A DNA stretch of 48,397 bases from Streptomyces sp. WM4235 (GCF_001279725.1 NZ_LGDE01000430.1:1-48397), one strand, 5' to 3'. Counted from the stretch's first letter, positions 39,358 to 48,113 are shown. Program-made: numbers and translations. The notes: generated by a model from the sequence alone, not told the origin.

Positions 39358-40191
39358 TTGACCACGCGTCAGCGCCTCAACGCGCAGGTGGGCGCTCTGC
39401 CCAATCCTCTGGTGGCAGCCCGAGCGATGACCAGCCCCTCCACCCCGGACCGCATCGAGGATCCGGTCATCGCCAGGGGGCAGCGCATCCGCACGGCCCT
39501 GGGACTGGTAGGCGTGACCTGGCTCCTTCTGGCCTACCCCCTGAGCGACGGGCGTCAGGACTTCGTGCTCGGCAAGCTGGAGGAACTGCTGATCGGCTGC
39601 GCCATCGTCGTGGTGGCGGGGGTCGTCGCCGTAGCCCTCTGCGTCCTCTCGGCCAGGCCGCCCCTGCGCCGCGTGTACGCCCGCCGTGTCGCCGGCCCCC
39701 TGAAAGCGCTGGGCACGCTGCCGCTCGGAGTCGGTGTGGCCTGGCTGATGCTGGCGGCCCTCCGCGGGGACATCATCTCGATGTCGGATGTGGGCCCGCA
39801 CGACATCACCTTCGGGCTCTTCGGCGGCACCCTGGGCACGATCTTCACCGGCCTCCTGGTCGGCTTGCTGTTCGTCGCGGCCGCGCTCGTCTGCGTTGCC
39901 GTCCTCGTCGCGGCCCTGCTCTTCACCCTGACCGCCGCCTACACCGGCCTGAACTCCTGCTTCCGCACGGGGGAGGTCCACGAACTGTTGCCCGCCCTGC
40001 TTTCCCCGCTGCTGGTCTGGTCCCTCTATGCCTTCCAACTCTTCGATGGCCCGGACGTGGCCGCACCACCCGTCGTGCTCCACACCTTCTCGCTCGCCGG
40101 CCCGCTGTCCGTCTCCGCGCTGTCGCTGTGGGAGATACGGCGGCTGCGCACCCGGTACGGCATAACCTTCGGCTCACTGCTCGGCCGGTAG
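39358..40191 (+). CDS. Multi-pass membrane protein of unknown function
   Basis: A 277-residue protein if it starts at TTG 39358 (after CGGAG), or 254 from ATG 39427. Five or six hydrophobic segments are visible: ALGLVGVTWLLLAYPLS, LLIGCAIVVVAGVVAVALCVLS, LPLGVGVAWLMLAALRG, FGGTLGTIFTGLLVGLLFVAAALVCVAVLVAALLFTLTAAY and LLPALLSPLLVWSLYAFQLF. A cytoplasmic basic loop (RPPLRRVYARRVAGPL) orients the protein. There is no signature of a known transporter. It lies between the island's secreted protein and the helicase-nuclease gene and could be an island membrane component, but there is no direct evidence. Confidence 0.7.
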   Translation: MTTRQRLNAQVGALPNPLVAARAMTSPSTPDRIEDPVIARGQRIRTALGLVGVTWLLLAYPLSDGRQDFVLGKLEELLIGCAIVVVAGVVAVALCVLSARPPLRRVYARRVAGPLKALGTLPLGVGVAWLMLAALRGDIISMSDVGPHDITFGLFGGTLGTIFTGLLVGLLFVAAALVCVAVLVAALLFTLTAAYTGLNSCFRTGEVHELLPALLSPLLVWSLYAFQLFDGPDVAAPPVVLHTFSLAGPLSVSALSLWEIRRLRTRYGITFGSLLGR

Positions 40192-40533
40192 CCGCAAGCG
40201 CGGTGAGGTGTATCGACCCGTGGCGTTGTGCACGCGGCTGACCGATCCATGCCCCCGAGTGCGGTGTGGCAGCGCGACGGGTGGTGCGGCCACGTCCGGG
40301 GCCGTCGCCGCCGTCTACGAGACGCGCGCCCGCATCCACCTCGGCACCGTTACCGTCGCAGCCCTCCTCAGCCGGCTCCGAACATGCCCCGAGGAACAGC
40401 GCCCGGATGCCCACCCGCCCTGTCCGGAATCGATCACCGAACGCATGACTGGATTGACGCACAGTCGTCACCGTGGGCAATGTCTGGGGCTGCGGCACAT
40501 GAAGCCGCGCTTCCCAGAGAGGAACCAAGGGCC
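40192..40533. other. 342-bp gap before the helicase-nuclease gene
   Basis: No convincing gene; a long frame reaching back from the helicase start is open but basic and unprotein-like. AGAGAGGAACC at 40516-40526 is the ribosome site of the helicase-nuclease. No promoter hexamers are clear. Confidence 0.45.
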
Positions 40534-42927
40534 ATGGAGCCGACGAAGGAGCAGCAGGCTGCCCGCGAGATATTCGCCTCCGGCCGGGACCTGGCCCTGG
40601 TCGCGGGTGCCGGGACGGGCAAGACGTCCACGCTGATCCTGATGGGTGCCGCGACCCGCAAACGCGGGCTGTACGTGGCGTTCAACCGGGCGATCGCCGA
40701 TGACGCCCGCGGCCGATTCGGGCCGAACGTGGAGTGCCGTACCGCGCACTCCCTGGCCTTCAGGGCTGTCGGCCACCACTACCGGGAGCGGCTGGACGCC
40801 TCGGCACGCATTCCCGCCAAGCACACCGCCCGGTTGCTCGGAATCACCCACGACCTCGACGTCAATTCCCGCAGCATCAAGGTGAACCACCAGGCGCGCC
40901 TGGTGATGGGCATGGTGCGCAAATTCTGCTACACCACCGACCGGCAGGTCATGGCCCGCCATATGGAGCCGGTGAACGGCATCGACCCCCAGGGCCAGGA
41001 GTACCTGGCCCGCACCCTGCTGCCCTACGCGCATCGTGCGTGGGAGGACATCTGCTCGCCTGCGGGCAGGTTGCGGTTCGAGCACGACCACTACATGAAG
41101 CTGTGGGCGATGGCCTCCCCGCGGCTCGGGGCGGATTTCGTCCTGCTGGACGAGGCCCAGGACACCAACCCGGTGCTGGAAGAGGTCTTCCTCGCCCAGG
41201 ACGCGCAGCGGGTGTGCGTCGGGGACCCGGCACAGCAGATCTACGGCTGGCGCAACGCGCGCGATGTGATGACCGGCTTTCCGGCTGAACAACTGCGCCT
41301 GACCCAGTCCTTCCGCTTCGGCCCGGCCATCGCCGAGGTGGCCAACCGGTGGCTGGGCCACGCCGAGTCGGAGATGCAGCTGACCGGCCACGGCCTCGGC
41401 TCCCGGGTGGGTGAGGTGGCGCGACCCGAGGCGGTGTTGTGCCGGGGCAACGTGGACGCGATGAGCGAAGTCCTCTCCCACCTGGAGCTCGGCATCCCGG
41501 TGGCCCTCACGGGCGGGGGCAGCGCGCTGCAACGCATCGCCAAGGCCGCACTCGAACTCAAAGCGGGCCGGCGCACCAGCCACCCGGAGCTGTTCCTGTT
41601 CTCCTCCTGGGGCGAGGTTCAGGAGTACGCCGAGCAGGACAAGGCCGGCCAAGACCTCAAGGCGACCGTGCAGTTGGTCGACACCTACGGCCCAGACCAG
41701 ATCATCGCCGCGGTGGACCGCCTGTCCCCGGAGGAGAAGGCGCAGGTCACCGTCTCCACCGCACACAAGGCCAAAGGACGCGAGTGGCCGTCGGTACGCA
41801 TCGGCAAAGGCTTCATGGCCCCGTCGGTGGACGACCACGGCCTGCAGCGCGCGCTCAATGCGAGCGAAGCCCGCCTGATCTACGTCGCGGTCACCCGCGC
41901 CCGCCACCAGCTGGACACCGAGGGCATCACCTGGATCGACGAGTACGAAAAGACCATGGCCGGCGCCGGCCGGGACGGCACGGTGGCCGGGCGGCGGATG
42001 ATCGAGCTCAGCCTGACCGGACAGCTGAAGTACGACTCCTCACCCCTCTCGCAGTTCATGGCCGCCCAACTGCCCTACAGCCAGAACCTGGTCCGTGACT
42101 ATCAGGCGCGCATCGCCGGCCTCCCGCACCCGGTCCAGCCGATCGACGTGCAGTACCCGAACTGGTCGGCCCTCGGACACGCCATCGACTACCGCCTCCG
42201 CCTCAGCCTCGGCGGGCGGCTCGGACCGGCTGTTGTCGGGGGTGTCATGCTCCTTGACGGCACCGGACCGCTGCGCGGCGCACCGGCTCGTGGGGCCCGC
42301 AAGGCCCTGCACACGGCGGGCCGAGAGCTGCTGGCCGCCGTCGACACCTACCTCGCCGACCCTGGCAGCCTGGACGAGAACGCGCTCATCCGGCTGTGCT
42401 TCGTCGCCGGCTTCTTCGAGGACATCGCCCGCACCGGTGAGATCCGCCGCTTCAGCACGCTTGCCCAGGCCACCCCCGCCACGACCCTGGACGATCTCAC
42501 CGCGGTCGTTCCCCAGTACGTCGTGACCGACATCGACCAGCAGATGGGACTCGCCGACGGACCGTTCGCCGCCTTCCGGGCCCTACCGCGAAGGGCCCGC
42601 GTGTGCGGTCCGGTCTTCACCGGCAGCGGCGACATCGGCGGCGCCGACGCCGACTACATCCTCGGCGGCCTCCTACTGGACTGCAAAGCCACCAAGGACC
42701 CCCGCCGCCTGGGCCGCGAGGAGATCTACCAGCTCGCCGGGTACCTCCTGCTGGACTACGACCACCAGTTCGGCATCGACCAGGTGGGCCTGTACCTCTC
42801 CCGCCAGGGCGGCCTGATCACCTGGGACGCCGCGGACTTCCTGCGGCGGCTCGGTGCGAGCGCCCCACTGACACAACTGCGCGCACAACTGCGCCGGCAC
42901 CTCCACGAGGCCGCCGCCCGCCACTGA
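40534..42927 (+). CDS. UvrD-like SF1 helicase fused to a PD-(D/E)XK nuclease
   Basis: A 797-residue protein; ATG 40534 follows AGAGAGGAACC. The helicase (residues 1-480) has Walker A VAGAGTGKTS with K30, Walker B LLDEAQDTNP with D206-E207, GDPAQQIYGWRNA, SQSFRFG, a late VTVSTAHKAKGREW and YVAVTRARHQL. From about 560 to 790 a nuclease-like domain follows. In it GGADADYILGGLL (D705/D707), LLDCKATK (D716, K718) and EEIYQLAGYLLLDY (Q733) match the PD-(D/E)XK order (D ... D/E-x-K ... Q), as in RecB-type nucleases. The combination would unwind and degrade DNA. A long middle part (480-560) links the two. It may be a repair protein or a defence nuclease. Confidence 0.85.
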   Translation: MEPTKEQQAAREIFASGRDLALVAGAGTGKTSTLILMGAATRKRGLYVAFNRAIADDARGRFGPNVECRTAHSLAFRAVGHHYRERLDASARIPAKHTARLLGITHDLDVNSRSIKVNHQARLVMGMVRKFCYTTDRQVMARHMEPVNGIDPQGQEYLARTLLPYAHRAWEDICSPAGRLRFEHDHYMKLWAMASPRLGADFVLLDEAQDTNPVLEEVFLAQDAQRVCVGDPAQQIYGWRNARDVMTGFPAEQLRLTQSFRFGPAIAEVANRWLGHAESEMQLTGHGLGSRVGEVARPEAVLCRGNVDAMSEVLSHLELGIPVALTGGGSALQRIAKAALELKAGRRTSHPELFLFSSWGEVQEYAEQDKAGQDLKATVQLVDTYGPDQIIAAVDRLSPEEKAQVTVSTAHKAKGREWPSVRIGKGFMAPSVDDHGLQRALNASEARLIYVAVTRARHQLDTEGITWIDEYEKTMAGAGRDGTVAGRRMIELSLTGQLKYDSSPLSQFMAAQLPYSQNLVRDYQARIAGLPHPVQPIDVQYPNWSALGHAIDYRLRLSLGGRLGPAVVGGVMLLDGTGPLRGAPARGARKALHTAGRELLAAVDTYLADPGSLDENALIRLCFVAGFFEDIARTGEIRRFSTLAQATPATTLDDLTAVVPQYVVTDIDQQMGLADGPFAAFRALPRRARVCGPVFTGSGDIGGADADYILGGLLLDCKATKDPRRLGREEIYQLAGYLLLDYDHQFGIDQVGLYLSRQGGLITWDAADFLRRLGASAPLTQLRAQLRRHLHEAAARH

Positions 42928-43186
42928 AAGCCACGACTCGCTGCCACGACTCGCTCCGCCACAGGACAACCGGCTACCCGTGGAGCGGCGACGGCCCGGC
43001 CCACCGGTCAGGAAGGCCGGGGTCCTGGCCGGCGCCCGGGGACAGGACGCGGCCGGCACCCCGGCCCGCCCCCAGAATGAGGCCGCCCTGCTGCTCGCCC
43101 GTCTGACGCTTCTGGCAGGCGGCTCGGGATGAGTCGTCTTAGCGTCGTGCGGGTCCGTTCCAGGCGTGCTCCGAAAGGGTCGAGCC
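42928..43186. other. 259-bp gap with short repeats and possible terminator
   Basis: GCCACGACTCGCT occurs twice in tandem (42930-42955) just after the helicase-nuclease stop. GGCCGGGGT at 43013-43021 can pair with ACCCCGGCC at 43058-43066. No gene. The upstream DNA of the methyltransferase start has a weak GAAAGGG ribosome site. Confidence 0.45.
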
Positions 43187-43966
43187 ATGACGCGCGTCTT
43201 CCGCAGCCCCTCCGGTGAAGGGCCTGTCGCCGGGCCAGGCGACGCCCCCCGGACGTCAGCCGCGCCCGTCCGCGCGGGGACGGGAGTCCGCGTCAAGGCC
43301 GCTGACCGCGATGTCGACGGTCCGGAGCCGTGGATCAGCGCCCCGTACACGCAGACGATCCACGCGCCTGCCGGCGAGGTCACGCTGTGCGATGGCGAGG
43401 GCTGGTCCTTCCCGTTGGACGTGGCCCGATGGTCGGGCGGGGCCGACAGGGCGGACCATGCCGTCCTGGAACGGTGCAAGGGACGGGTGTTGGACGTGGG
43501 GTGCGGGGCCGGGCGACTCGTCGAGGCGCTCGCCCGCCGTGGTCACACCGTCCTGGGCATCGACGTGTCCCCGGCTGCCGTCATCTCCACGGCGTGCCGG
43601 GGCGGCCGCGCCCGCAGCGGTTCCGTCTTCGCCCCGGTCCAGGACGAGGGCAGTTGGGACACCGCGCTGCTGATCGACGGGAACATCGGCATCGGCGGTG
43701 ACCCCCAGCGCCTCCTGCGCCGTCTCCACGACCTCGTACGCCCCGCGGGGCTGCTGCTCGTGGAAACCTCGACTCGTGAGGTGGATGAGCGGCGCCGGGT
43801 CGCGATCCACGTCGGCCGACGTCCGGTCAGCCCTGTCTTCCCTTGGGCCACCGTCGGCACCCGGGCCCTGGTCCGGCACGGCCGACTTTCGGGCTGGGCG
43901 CCCGTCGAGCAGTGGACCAGCCTCTTGGGCGAGCGTCACTTCGCCGTTCTGCGGGCCTGCCCCTGA
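43187..43966 (+). CDS. Class I SAM-dependent methyltransferase
   Basis: A 259-residue enzyme with the class I motifs: motif I VLDVGCGAGRLVEAL at about residues 100-114, then GIDVSPAAVISTACRGG. SWDTALLIDGNIGIGGDPQRLLRRLHDLVRPAGLLLVE covers motifs post-I to III. The N-terminal 70 residues carry an extra polar segment before the fold. The substrate cannot be read; similar proteins in actinomycetes sit beside oxidoreductase genes, as here. ATG 43187 follows GAAAGGG. Its 3' end overlaps the last 31 bp of the convergent membrane gene, so the two run tail to tail. Confidence 0.82.
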   Translation: MTRVFRSPSGEGPVAGPGDAPRTSAAPVRAGTGVRVKAADRDVDGPEPWISAPYTQTIHAPAGEVTLCDGEGWSFPLDVARWSGGADRADHAVLERCKGRVLDVGCGAGRLVEALARRGHTVLGIDVSPAAVISTACRGGRARSGSVFAPVQDEGSWDTALLIDGNIGIGGDPQRLLRRLHDLVRPAGLLLVETSTREVDERRRVAIHVGRRPVSPVFPWATVGTRALVRHGRLSGWAPVEQWTSLLGERHFAVLRACP

Positions 43967-44469
43967 GCTCGGACGTGCTTGCGTTCCGGCCGCGGGCGCA
44001 GCCGGGTCCGTACCAGCCAGACGATCGCCGAGGCGAGGAACAGGGCCGCGGTGATGAGGAGCCAGCGGGCCAGGAAGCCGTCGGCGGACAGGGCGGTGTA
44101 GGCGGTGTAGTGACCGCCCTGCCGCAGGATCAGCGGCCACCAGACGAGGAACAGGACTCCTGAGATGAAGAGGGGGACGCGGAGGTGGTTCACGCTCGGA
44201 CGCGGCCCGGGCCCGGGCTCGGCGGTCCGGCGGCGGAAGAGGTGCTGAATGGCGCGGTCGGTGAGCGAGTAGGCGGGGAGCAGGACCAGGTCATGGAGGA
44301 GCGCGGCGCCGACGAACCAGATCGCCACCCCGAGGGTGTCGCCCTTCAGGAGGCGGATGCCGGCGTAGAGGGCGAGGGCGAAGCAGGCCAGGGTGAGCAG
44401 GAGGTGGAGCGGGGAGGCGCCGTAGCGTCGGCGGAAGGCCGCGGCCGCCCCCGTGGTGGAGTGGCTCAT
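43936..44469 (-). CDS. Four-helix membrane protein coupled to the molybdoenzyme
   Basis: A 177-residue membrane protein starting at ATG 44469, overlapping the molybdoenzyme stop by 4 bp (ATGA). Four helices are clear: PLHLLLTLACFALALYAGIRLL, LGVAIWFVGAALLHDLVLLPAYSL, VPLFISGVLFLVWWPLILRQGG and WLLITAALFLASAIVWLVRTRLR. An HD pair in ALLHDLVLLP could be a cofactor ligand, but this is only suggestive. The coupling implies it works with the molybdoenzyme, perhaps as an electron-transfer or assembly subunit. The end overlaps the methyltransferase by 31 bp, tail to tail. Confidence 0.7.
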   Translation of the reverse strand: MSHSTTGAAAAFRRRYGASPLHLLLTLACFALALYAGIRLLKGDTLGVAIWFVGAALLHDLVLLPAYSLTDRAIQHLFRRRTAEPGPGPRPSVNHLRVPLFISGVLFLVWWPLILRQGGHYTAYTALSADGFLARWLLITAALFLASAIVWLVRTRLRPRPERKHVRAQGQARRTAK

Positions 44470-45848
44470 GAGGGTTCTCCGAAGGTGAGGCGGGTGACCC
44501 ACTTGGTGTTGTGGACGCCCGGGGCCGCCGGGATGATCACGCGGGCCGGGTAGCCGTGATCCGGCGACAGGTCCGCCCCGTTCACGCGCATCGCGAGGAG
44601 CGAGCGGTCGTCACGGGCCTGGTTGGCGGCCAGGACCACCGAGGAGAACGATCCGCCGCGCTGGACCGACTCCACCAGGACTTGTGGAGTGTCGGTGCCG
44701 AGTCCGACGAGTGCGGCCAGGTCGGTGAGACGGACGCCGGACCACTGCTGGTCGGGGGTGGACCAGCCCTCCACGCACGCGATCGGCAGCGCCGCCTCCC
44801 GCTGCGGCATCGCGAGCAGCATCTTCCGGGTCAGCACCTCCTGACGGCCTCCGCCGCGCACGGTCAGCCGCCAGGCGGGGCCGATGTCGCTGGGCCGGAT
44901 CCCGCTGGAGGCCGCCGTCTTGTTGATCTGGAAGCCGTTCGGGCCCGCGCCGGGGTCACGGCCGTGCGGGGCCAGCAGGGCGGTCTTGCGCCACCAGCCG
45001 CCGATGCTCTGGCCTGCCGTCACCACCAGCAGGGCCAGTGAGCCGGCCCCCACCATCGCGACGGCGCCCCGCCGGGAGATCGTGGCCGGCGCCGGGGTGG
45101 GGGAGACCAGCCCTGCGGCTTCCTCGGAGTCCGCCGCGGGCTGGAAGGCGCGGCCGGCCCGGACCGCGCGGACGGCGCGCGGCAGGCGGAAGGCGACGTG
45201 GACGGTGAACGCGGCCACGAAGACCCAGGCGCCGTAGAAGTGCAGGGTGTAGAAGGAGCCGGGGAAGATGTAGTTCAGCTGGATGTTCAGGATCCCGGTG
45301 ACGAACGTGAACCCGGCCCCGCCCACCAGCAGGAGCAGTGACAGCCGTTCCAGGGCGTGGGCGGCCGAACGGACCGGCGGCCACGCGAACAGCTTCGGGA
45401 TGACCGACCACAGCTTGGCCAGGAGCACCGGGACCAGGACCACGCCGAGGACCGTGTGTACGCCCTGCGTCATCCGGTACAGCCAGGACGGCGACGTCGG
45501 CCAGGTGAACAGGTAGAACCCCAGCAGGCCCTTGTCCGGGGTCTGGTCGTTGCGCGGTGCCAGGTCCGGGTTGTAGGCCGCGTACGACAACAGACCCGTC
45601 ACGAACAGCACGATGACCCCGACCAGCAGGATCAGGCCGAATACCCCGGTCAGCCAGGGGCCTCGCAGCGGACTGCGCCAGAACCCGGGGCGCGCCGGAC
45701 CCGGCGGCGGACCCGCCGACCGCGCCCTGCCGACCGCGTCCCGCACCCGTTCGGCGACCGGTGTACGCGGGGGCTTCCCGCGCCTCACGGAGGCATGCGG
45801 CCGCTCAGGCACACCGTCCGGCCGGCCACTCTCGCCGCTGGCATCCAT
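44466..45848 (-). CDS. Membrane molybdopterin oxidoreductase with cytochrome b-like domain
   Basis: A protein of about 460 residues. A basic, disordered N-terminus leads to four or five transmembrane helices (LTGVFGLILLVGVIVLFVTGLL, YRMTQGVHTVLGVVLVPVLLAKLW, LSLLLLVGGAGFTFVTGIL and FYGAWVFVAAFTVHVAFRL). Histidines placed as possible heme ligands (QGVHTVLG, LHFYG, TVHVA) suggest a cytochrome b561 or ferric-reductase-like domain. After a further helix (AVAMVGAGSLALLVVTAGQSIGGWW) comes a sulfite-oxidase-fold molybdopterin domain, with the cofactor cysteine in LPIACVEGWS and the RVIIPAAPGVHNTKWVTRL end. It would oxidise or reduce a substrate at the membrane. ATG 45848 follows GGGGAG. The small membrane gene downstream is coupled. 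Confidence 0.88.
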   Translation of the reverse strand: MDASGESGRPDGVPERPHASVRRGKPPRTPVAERVRDAVGRARSAGPPPGPARPGFWRSPLRGPWLTGVFGLILLVGVIVLFVTGLLSYAAYNPDLAPRNDQTPDKGLLGFYLFTWPTSPSWLYRMTQGVHTVLGVVLVPVLLAKLWSVIPKLFAWPPVRSAAHALERLSLLLLVGGAGFTFVTGILNIQLNYIFPGSFYTLHFYGAWVFVAAFTVHVAFRLPRAVRAVRAGRAFQPAADSEEAAGLVSPTPAPATISRRGAVAMVGAGSLALLVVTAGQSIGGWWRKTALLAPHGRDPGAGPNGFQINKTAASSGIRPSDIGPAWRLTVRGGGRQEVLTRKMLLAMPQREAALPIACVEGWSTPDQQWSGVRLTDLAALVGLGTDTPQVLVESVQRGGSFSSVVLAANQARDDRSLLAMRVNGADLSPDHGYPARVIIPAAPGVHNTKWVTRLTFGEPS

Positions 45849-46261
45849 CCGGCACATCTCCCCATGTATCCGGCTCATCGGGCATGAGCGTCCGGGAGAA
45901 CATCCCGCGCTCACGCCCTTCACCGGATCCATGACACGCAGCAACCATCCTTACGGCTCCTCCCGACCCGTCGGAGGCACGACGCGACAGCCGGGGCGAT
46001 GCGAGGCGGCCCGGGGTGATGCCGAGGCGGCCGGGGCGATGCCGAGGCGCGGGGAGCAGACGCCCCGCTCGTCCCACAGTGAGTCAGGGCTATCCGACGC
46101 ACGGGTGAGGCGTTCGGCCGGATGTGGGGGCGGGGTCACCCTTTCGAGGGAACAGGCCGGTGGGGGCCAAGCCGCCCTCATGAACCCCAAGGAAGAGGGG
46201 GCGCGGGCCCGGCCTGGGGCCGCGGGCGTGTATGCGCCGCCGGACCAGCAAGGAGAGTCCC
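45849..46261. other. 413-bp gap between the molybdoenzyme and the chaplin
   Basis: No gene. Several direct GGGGCGATGC/GGCCGGGGCGATG repeats lie at about 45995-46045 (GCGATGCGAGGCGG, GTGATGCCGAGGCGG, GCGATGCCGAGGCGC). The chaplin ribosome site AAGGAGA is at 46249-46255. Confidence 0.5.
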
Positions 46262-46501
46262 ATGTCGCGTGTTCTGAAGAGTGCGGGTCTCGCGCTCGCC
46301 GTAGGTATGGCCGTGGTCGGCGGAGCGGCCGTCGCGTCCGCCGATGCCGGGGCCTCCGGCGCGGCCGTCGGCTCCCCGGGCGTGCTGTCGGGGAACCTGA
46401 TCCAGGTTCCGATCCACATCCCGGTCAACGCGTGTGGCAACAGCGTCAGCGTGATCGGCCTGCTCAACCCCGCCTTCGGCAACACCTGCATCAACGGCTG
46501 A
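46262..46501 (+). CDS. Short chaplin
   Basis: A 79-residue chaplin, the small secreted amyloid-forming proteins that coat aerial hyphae of Streptomyces. The signal peptide (MSRVLKSAGLALAVGMAVVGGAAVASA) leaves a mature protein of about 52 residues. It has one chaplin domain: DAGASGAAVGSPGVLSGNLIQVPIHIPVNACGNSVSVIGLLNPAFGNTCING in segments, with the two conserved cysteines in NACGNS and GNTCING. It lacks the C-terminal sorting signal of long chaplins, so it should assemble at the cell surface without covalent attachment. ATG 46262 follows AAGGAGAGTCCC. A hairpin follows the stop. Confidence 0.95.
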   Translation: MSRVLKSAGLALAVGMAVVGGAAVASADAGASGAAVGSPGVLSGNLIQVPIHIPVNACGNSVSVIGLLNPAFGNTCING

Positions 46502-46508
46502 AGGCCCT

Positions 46509-46561
46509 GGCCCCTGGTTCGTCCCGGCCCGCGGCACGGCCGCCCGGGACGAACCGGGGCC
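46509..46561 (+). terminator. Chaplin terminator hairpin
   Basis: The arm GGCCCC(T)GGTTCGTCCCGG (46509-46527) pairs with CCGGGACGAACCGGGGCC (46544-46561) with a single bulged T and a 16-nt loop. It begins 8 bp after the chaplin stop. Confidence 0.7.
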
Positions 46562-46597
46562 GTTCCACTCCGGGACACCGTCCAGGCCAAGGCACTC

Positions 46598-46984
46598 ATG
46601 GAGCGCGCGCTGCGCGCGGCGGGCACCCCGGGCGAGCGCGCCTTCGCCCATACCCACCTGGCCTCCCTCGCTCTGGACAGCGGCGATCCGGCGACCGCTC
46701 TGCGTCAGGCGCAGGCGGGGCTGGTCGTCCTCCTCGGCGCCGTCGCCCTCGGCCGGACCGCCTTCGGCGTCCTCCCGGTCATCGGATACGGCCTCGGCAT
46801 GGCCACCACCCTCACCCTCGCCGGCCTCCTTCTCATGCGGCTGCGCGACCGCATCACCGCCCGCACCGCCGAGCGGGCCTCCGCACGCCTGCAAACGCTC
46901 GGGCGTATCGGACCCGCCGCCACCTCAGCCCTCGTCCTCCTCGTCGGGCTCGGTCTCACCACCCGCGCCATCACCGGCTTGTGA
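46598..46984 (+). pseudogene. Chimeric relic: TPR piece joined to the end of a nickel/cobalt transporter
   Basis: A 128-residue frame. Its first 40 residues (MERALRAAGTPGERAFAHTHLASLALDSGDPATALRQAQAGL) look like a TPR repeat. The remainder (VVLLGAVALGRTAFGVLPVIGYGLGMATTLTLAGLLLMRLRDR, then RIGPAATSALVLLVGLGLTTRAITGL) looks like the last helices of a NicO/RcnA-type nickel-cobalt exporter. The frame is continuous, but the two parts belong to different families. This suggests that a deletion fused neighbouring TPR and NicO genes and removed most of both. It lacks the metal-binding histidine helices needed for transport and has no good ribosome site. Confidence 0.55.
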
Positions 46985-47069
46985 GCGGGGCGGCCATGAA
47001 GCGGCCGGGACCACCCCGCCGGGCGTCCTCGCGTACGCCCCACCACGGCCGGCCCCGCCTGGTAGAGCG

Positions 47070-48113
47070 CTACGGACGGGACGGCGACGGGGTGGTCCGC
47101 GTGGTCGGTGCGGGGCCGAGCGGCTCCCCGTTCAGCTCGGTCACGCCGGGCCGGTCCCACCACAGACCACCCTTTGAGGTCAGGAACGGCACCCGCCCGT
47201 CGACGGCGGTGCCGTGGTCGAAGGCGTCGGCCACGGCCGTCAGGTACGTGGAGAGGCAGGGCCAGCCGTCGTCGAAGTGGCCGGTGTCGTCGTGTGCCGC
47301 GTCGCCCAGGCGCCCCTGGCCGGGGCCCTCACGCATGTCGATGACCTGCGAGTCGCCGTCGCTCTGCGCCCAGGGGATCCACAGCGGATGCCACCAGGGC
47401 TCGTCGTACCCGTCGACCTCGGTCAGGTCGGGTTCGTCCCCGTCGATCTCGACGCACATCTGCCAGTGGCCGAGGATCCCGGCGACGGACATGGGCGGCC
47501 GGCCCGGGAGCAGGGTGGCCCACTTGGTGATTCCGTCGTGGCAGGCCAGCGACTCCAGGAGGTCGGTGGGGAAGCGCAGCCCCATCGCTTCCTGCGCGGC
47601 CTCGACTTCGGCAGGGTCGGCCGGCGGGGCGAGGAGCGCGTGGCAGGCAGGGGCGTGCCGCTGCATCCACGTGTCGATCCTGGCCCAGGAGCGGGCCACC
47701 GGCTGGGGTGCGGGGAAGGTGAGGACCCTGCGCAGGAGTTGCAGGCTGTGGAGCCAGTAGGGGTACCTGTCCGTCTCCGCCCAGAGCCCGCGCAGCTCGG
47801 AGGGTTCGGCCTGGACCCGGTCCAGGGCACGTACGGCGATGGCCCGCAGGTCGGCCGGAAGTGCGGGGACGGGCAGGTCGGGCCCGTACGCGCTGGTGAC
47901 GGGCCGCCCCCCGGGGCACTGGGCGGTGACGAGGGCCGCGGCCGCCACGGCTTCGACCGCCAGGTGCTGGTCGAGGGGGTCGTCGGCGTCGAGGACGCGG
48001 ACGAGCGCGTCCCGCACGAGGCCGGGCCGGTCGGCGTCGGCGGCCTCGTCGAGGGAGGCGCAGAAGTCCGCGGCGGTGTCGTTGTCGAAGGGGCCGACGT
48101 CCCAGGTGCCCAT
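47070..48113 (-). CDS. DUF4259 plus SMI1/KNR4 (SUKH) domain protein
   Basis: A 347-residue protein. ATG 48113 begins MGTWDVGPFDNDTAADFCASLDEA, the DUF4259 hallmark, which covers about residues 1-130. The second part (about 145-330) has the SUKH pattern: RIDTWMQRHAPACHALLAPPADPAEVEAAQEAMGLRFPTDLLESLACHDGI, then LLPGRPPMSVAGILGHWQM and WIPWAQSDGDSQVIDMREGPGQGRL. SUKH domains commonly serve as immunity proteins against secreted toxins. DUF4259 is a small domain found in similar contexts. The fusion may therefore protect against two toxin types. No toxin gene is adjacent. An alternative is a general sensor protein. Confidence 0.82.
   Translation of the reverse strand: MGTWDVGPFDNDTAADFCASLDEAADADRPGLVRDALVRVLDADDPLDQHLAVEAVAAAALVTAQCPGGRPVTSAYGPDLPVPALPADLRAIAVRALDRVQAEPSELRGLWAETDRYPYWLHSLQLLRRVLTFPAPQPVARSWARIDTWMQRHAPACHALLAPPADPAEVEAAQEAMGLRFPTDLLESLACHDGITKWATLLPGRPPMSVAGILGHWQMCVEIDGDEPDLTEVDGYDEPWWHPLWIPWAQSDGDSQVIDMREGPGQGRLGDAAHDDTGHFDDGWPCLSTYLTAVADAFDHGTAVDGRVPFLTSKGGLWWDRPGVTELNGEPLGPAPTTRTTPSPSRP

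Noticed and set aside
40228..40533. Longer start of the helicase-nuclease
   Set aside because: The added sequence is arginine/proline-rich with no similarity to helicase N-termini; AGAGAGGAACC before ATG 40534 decides the start.
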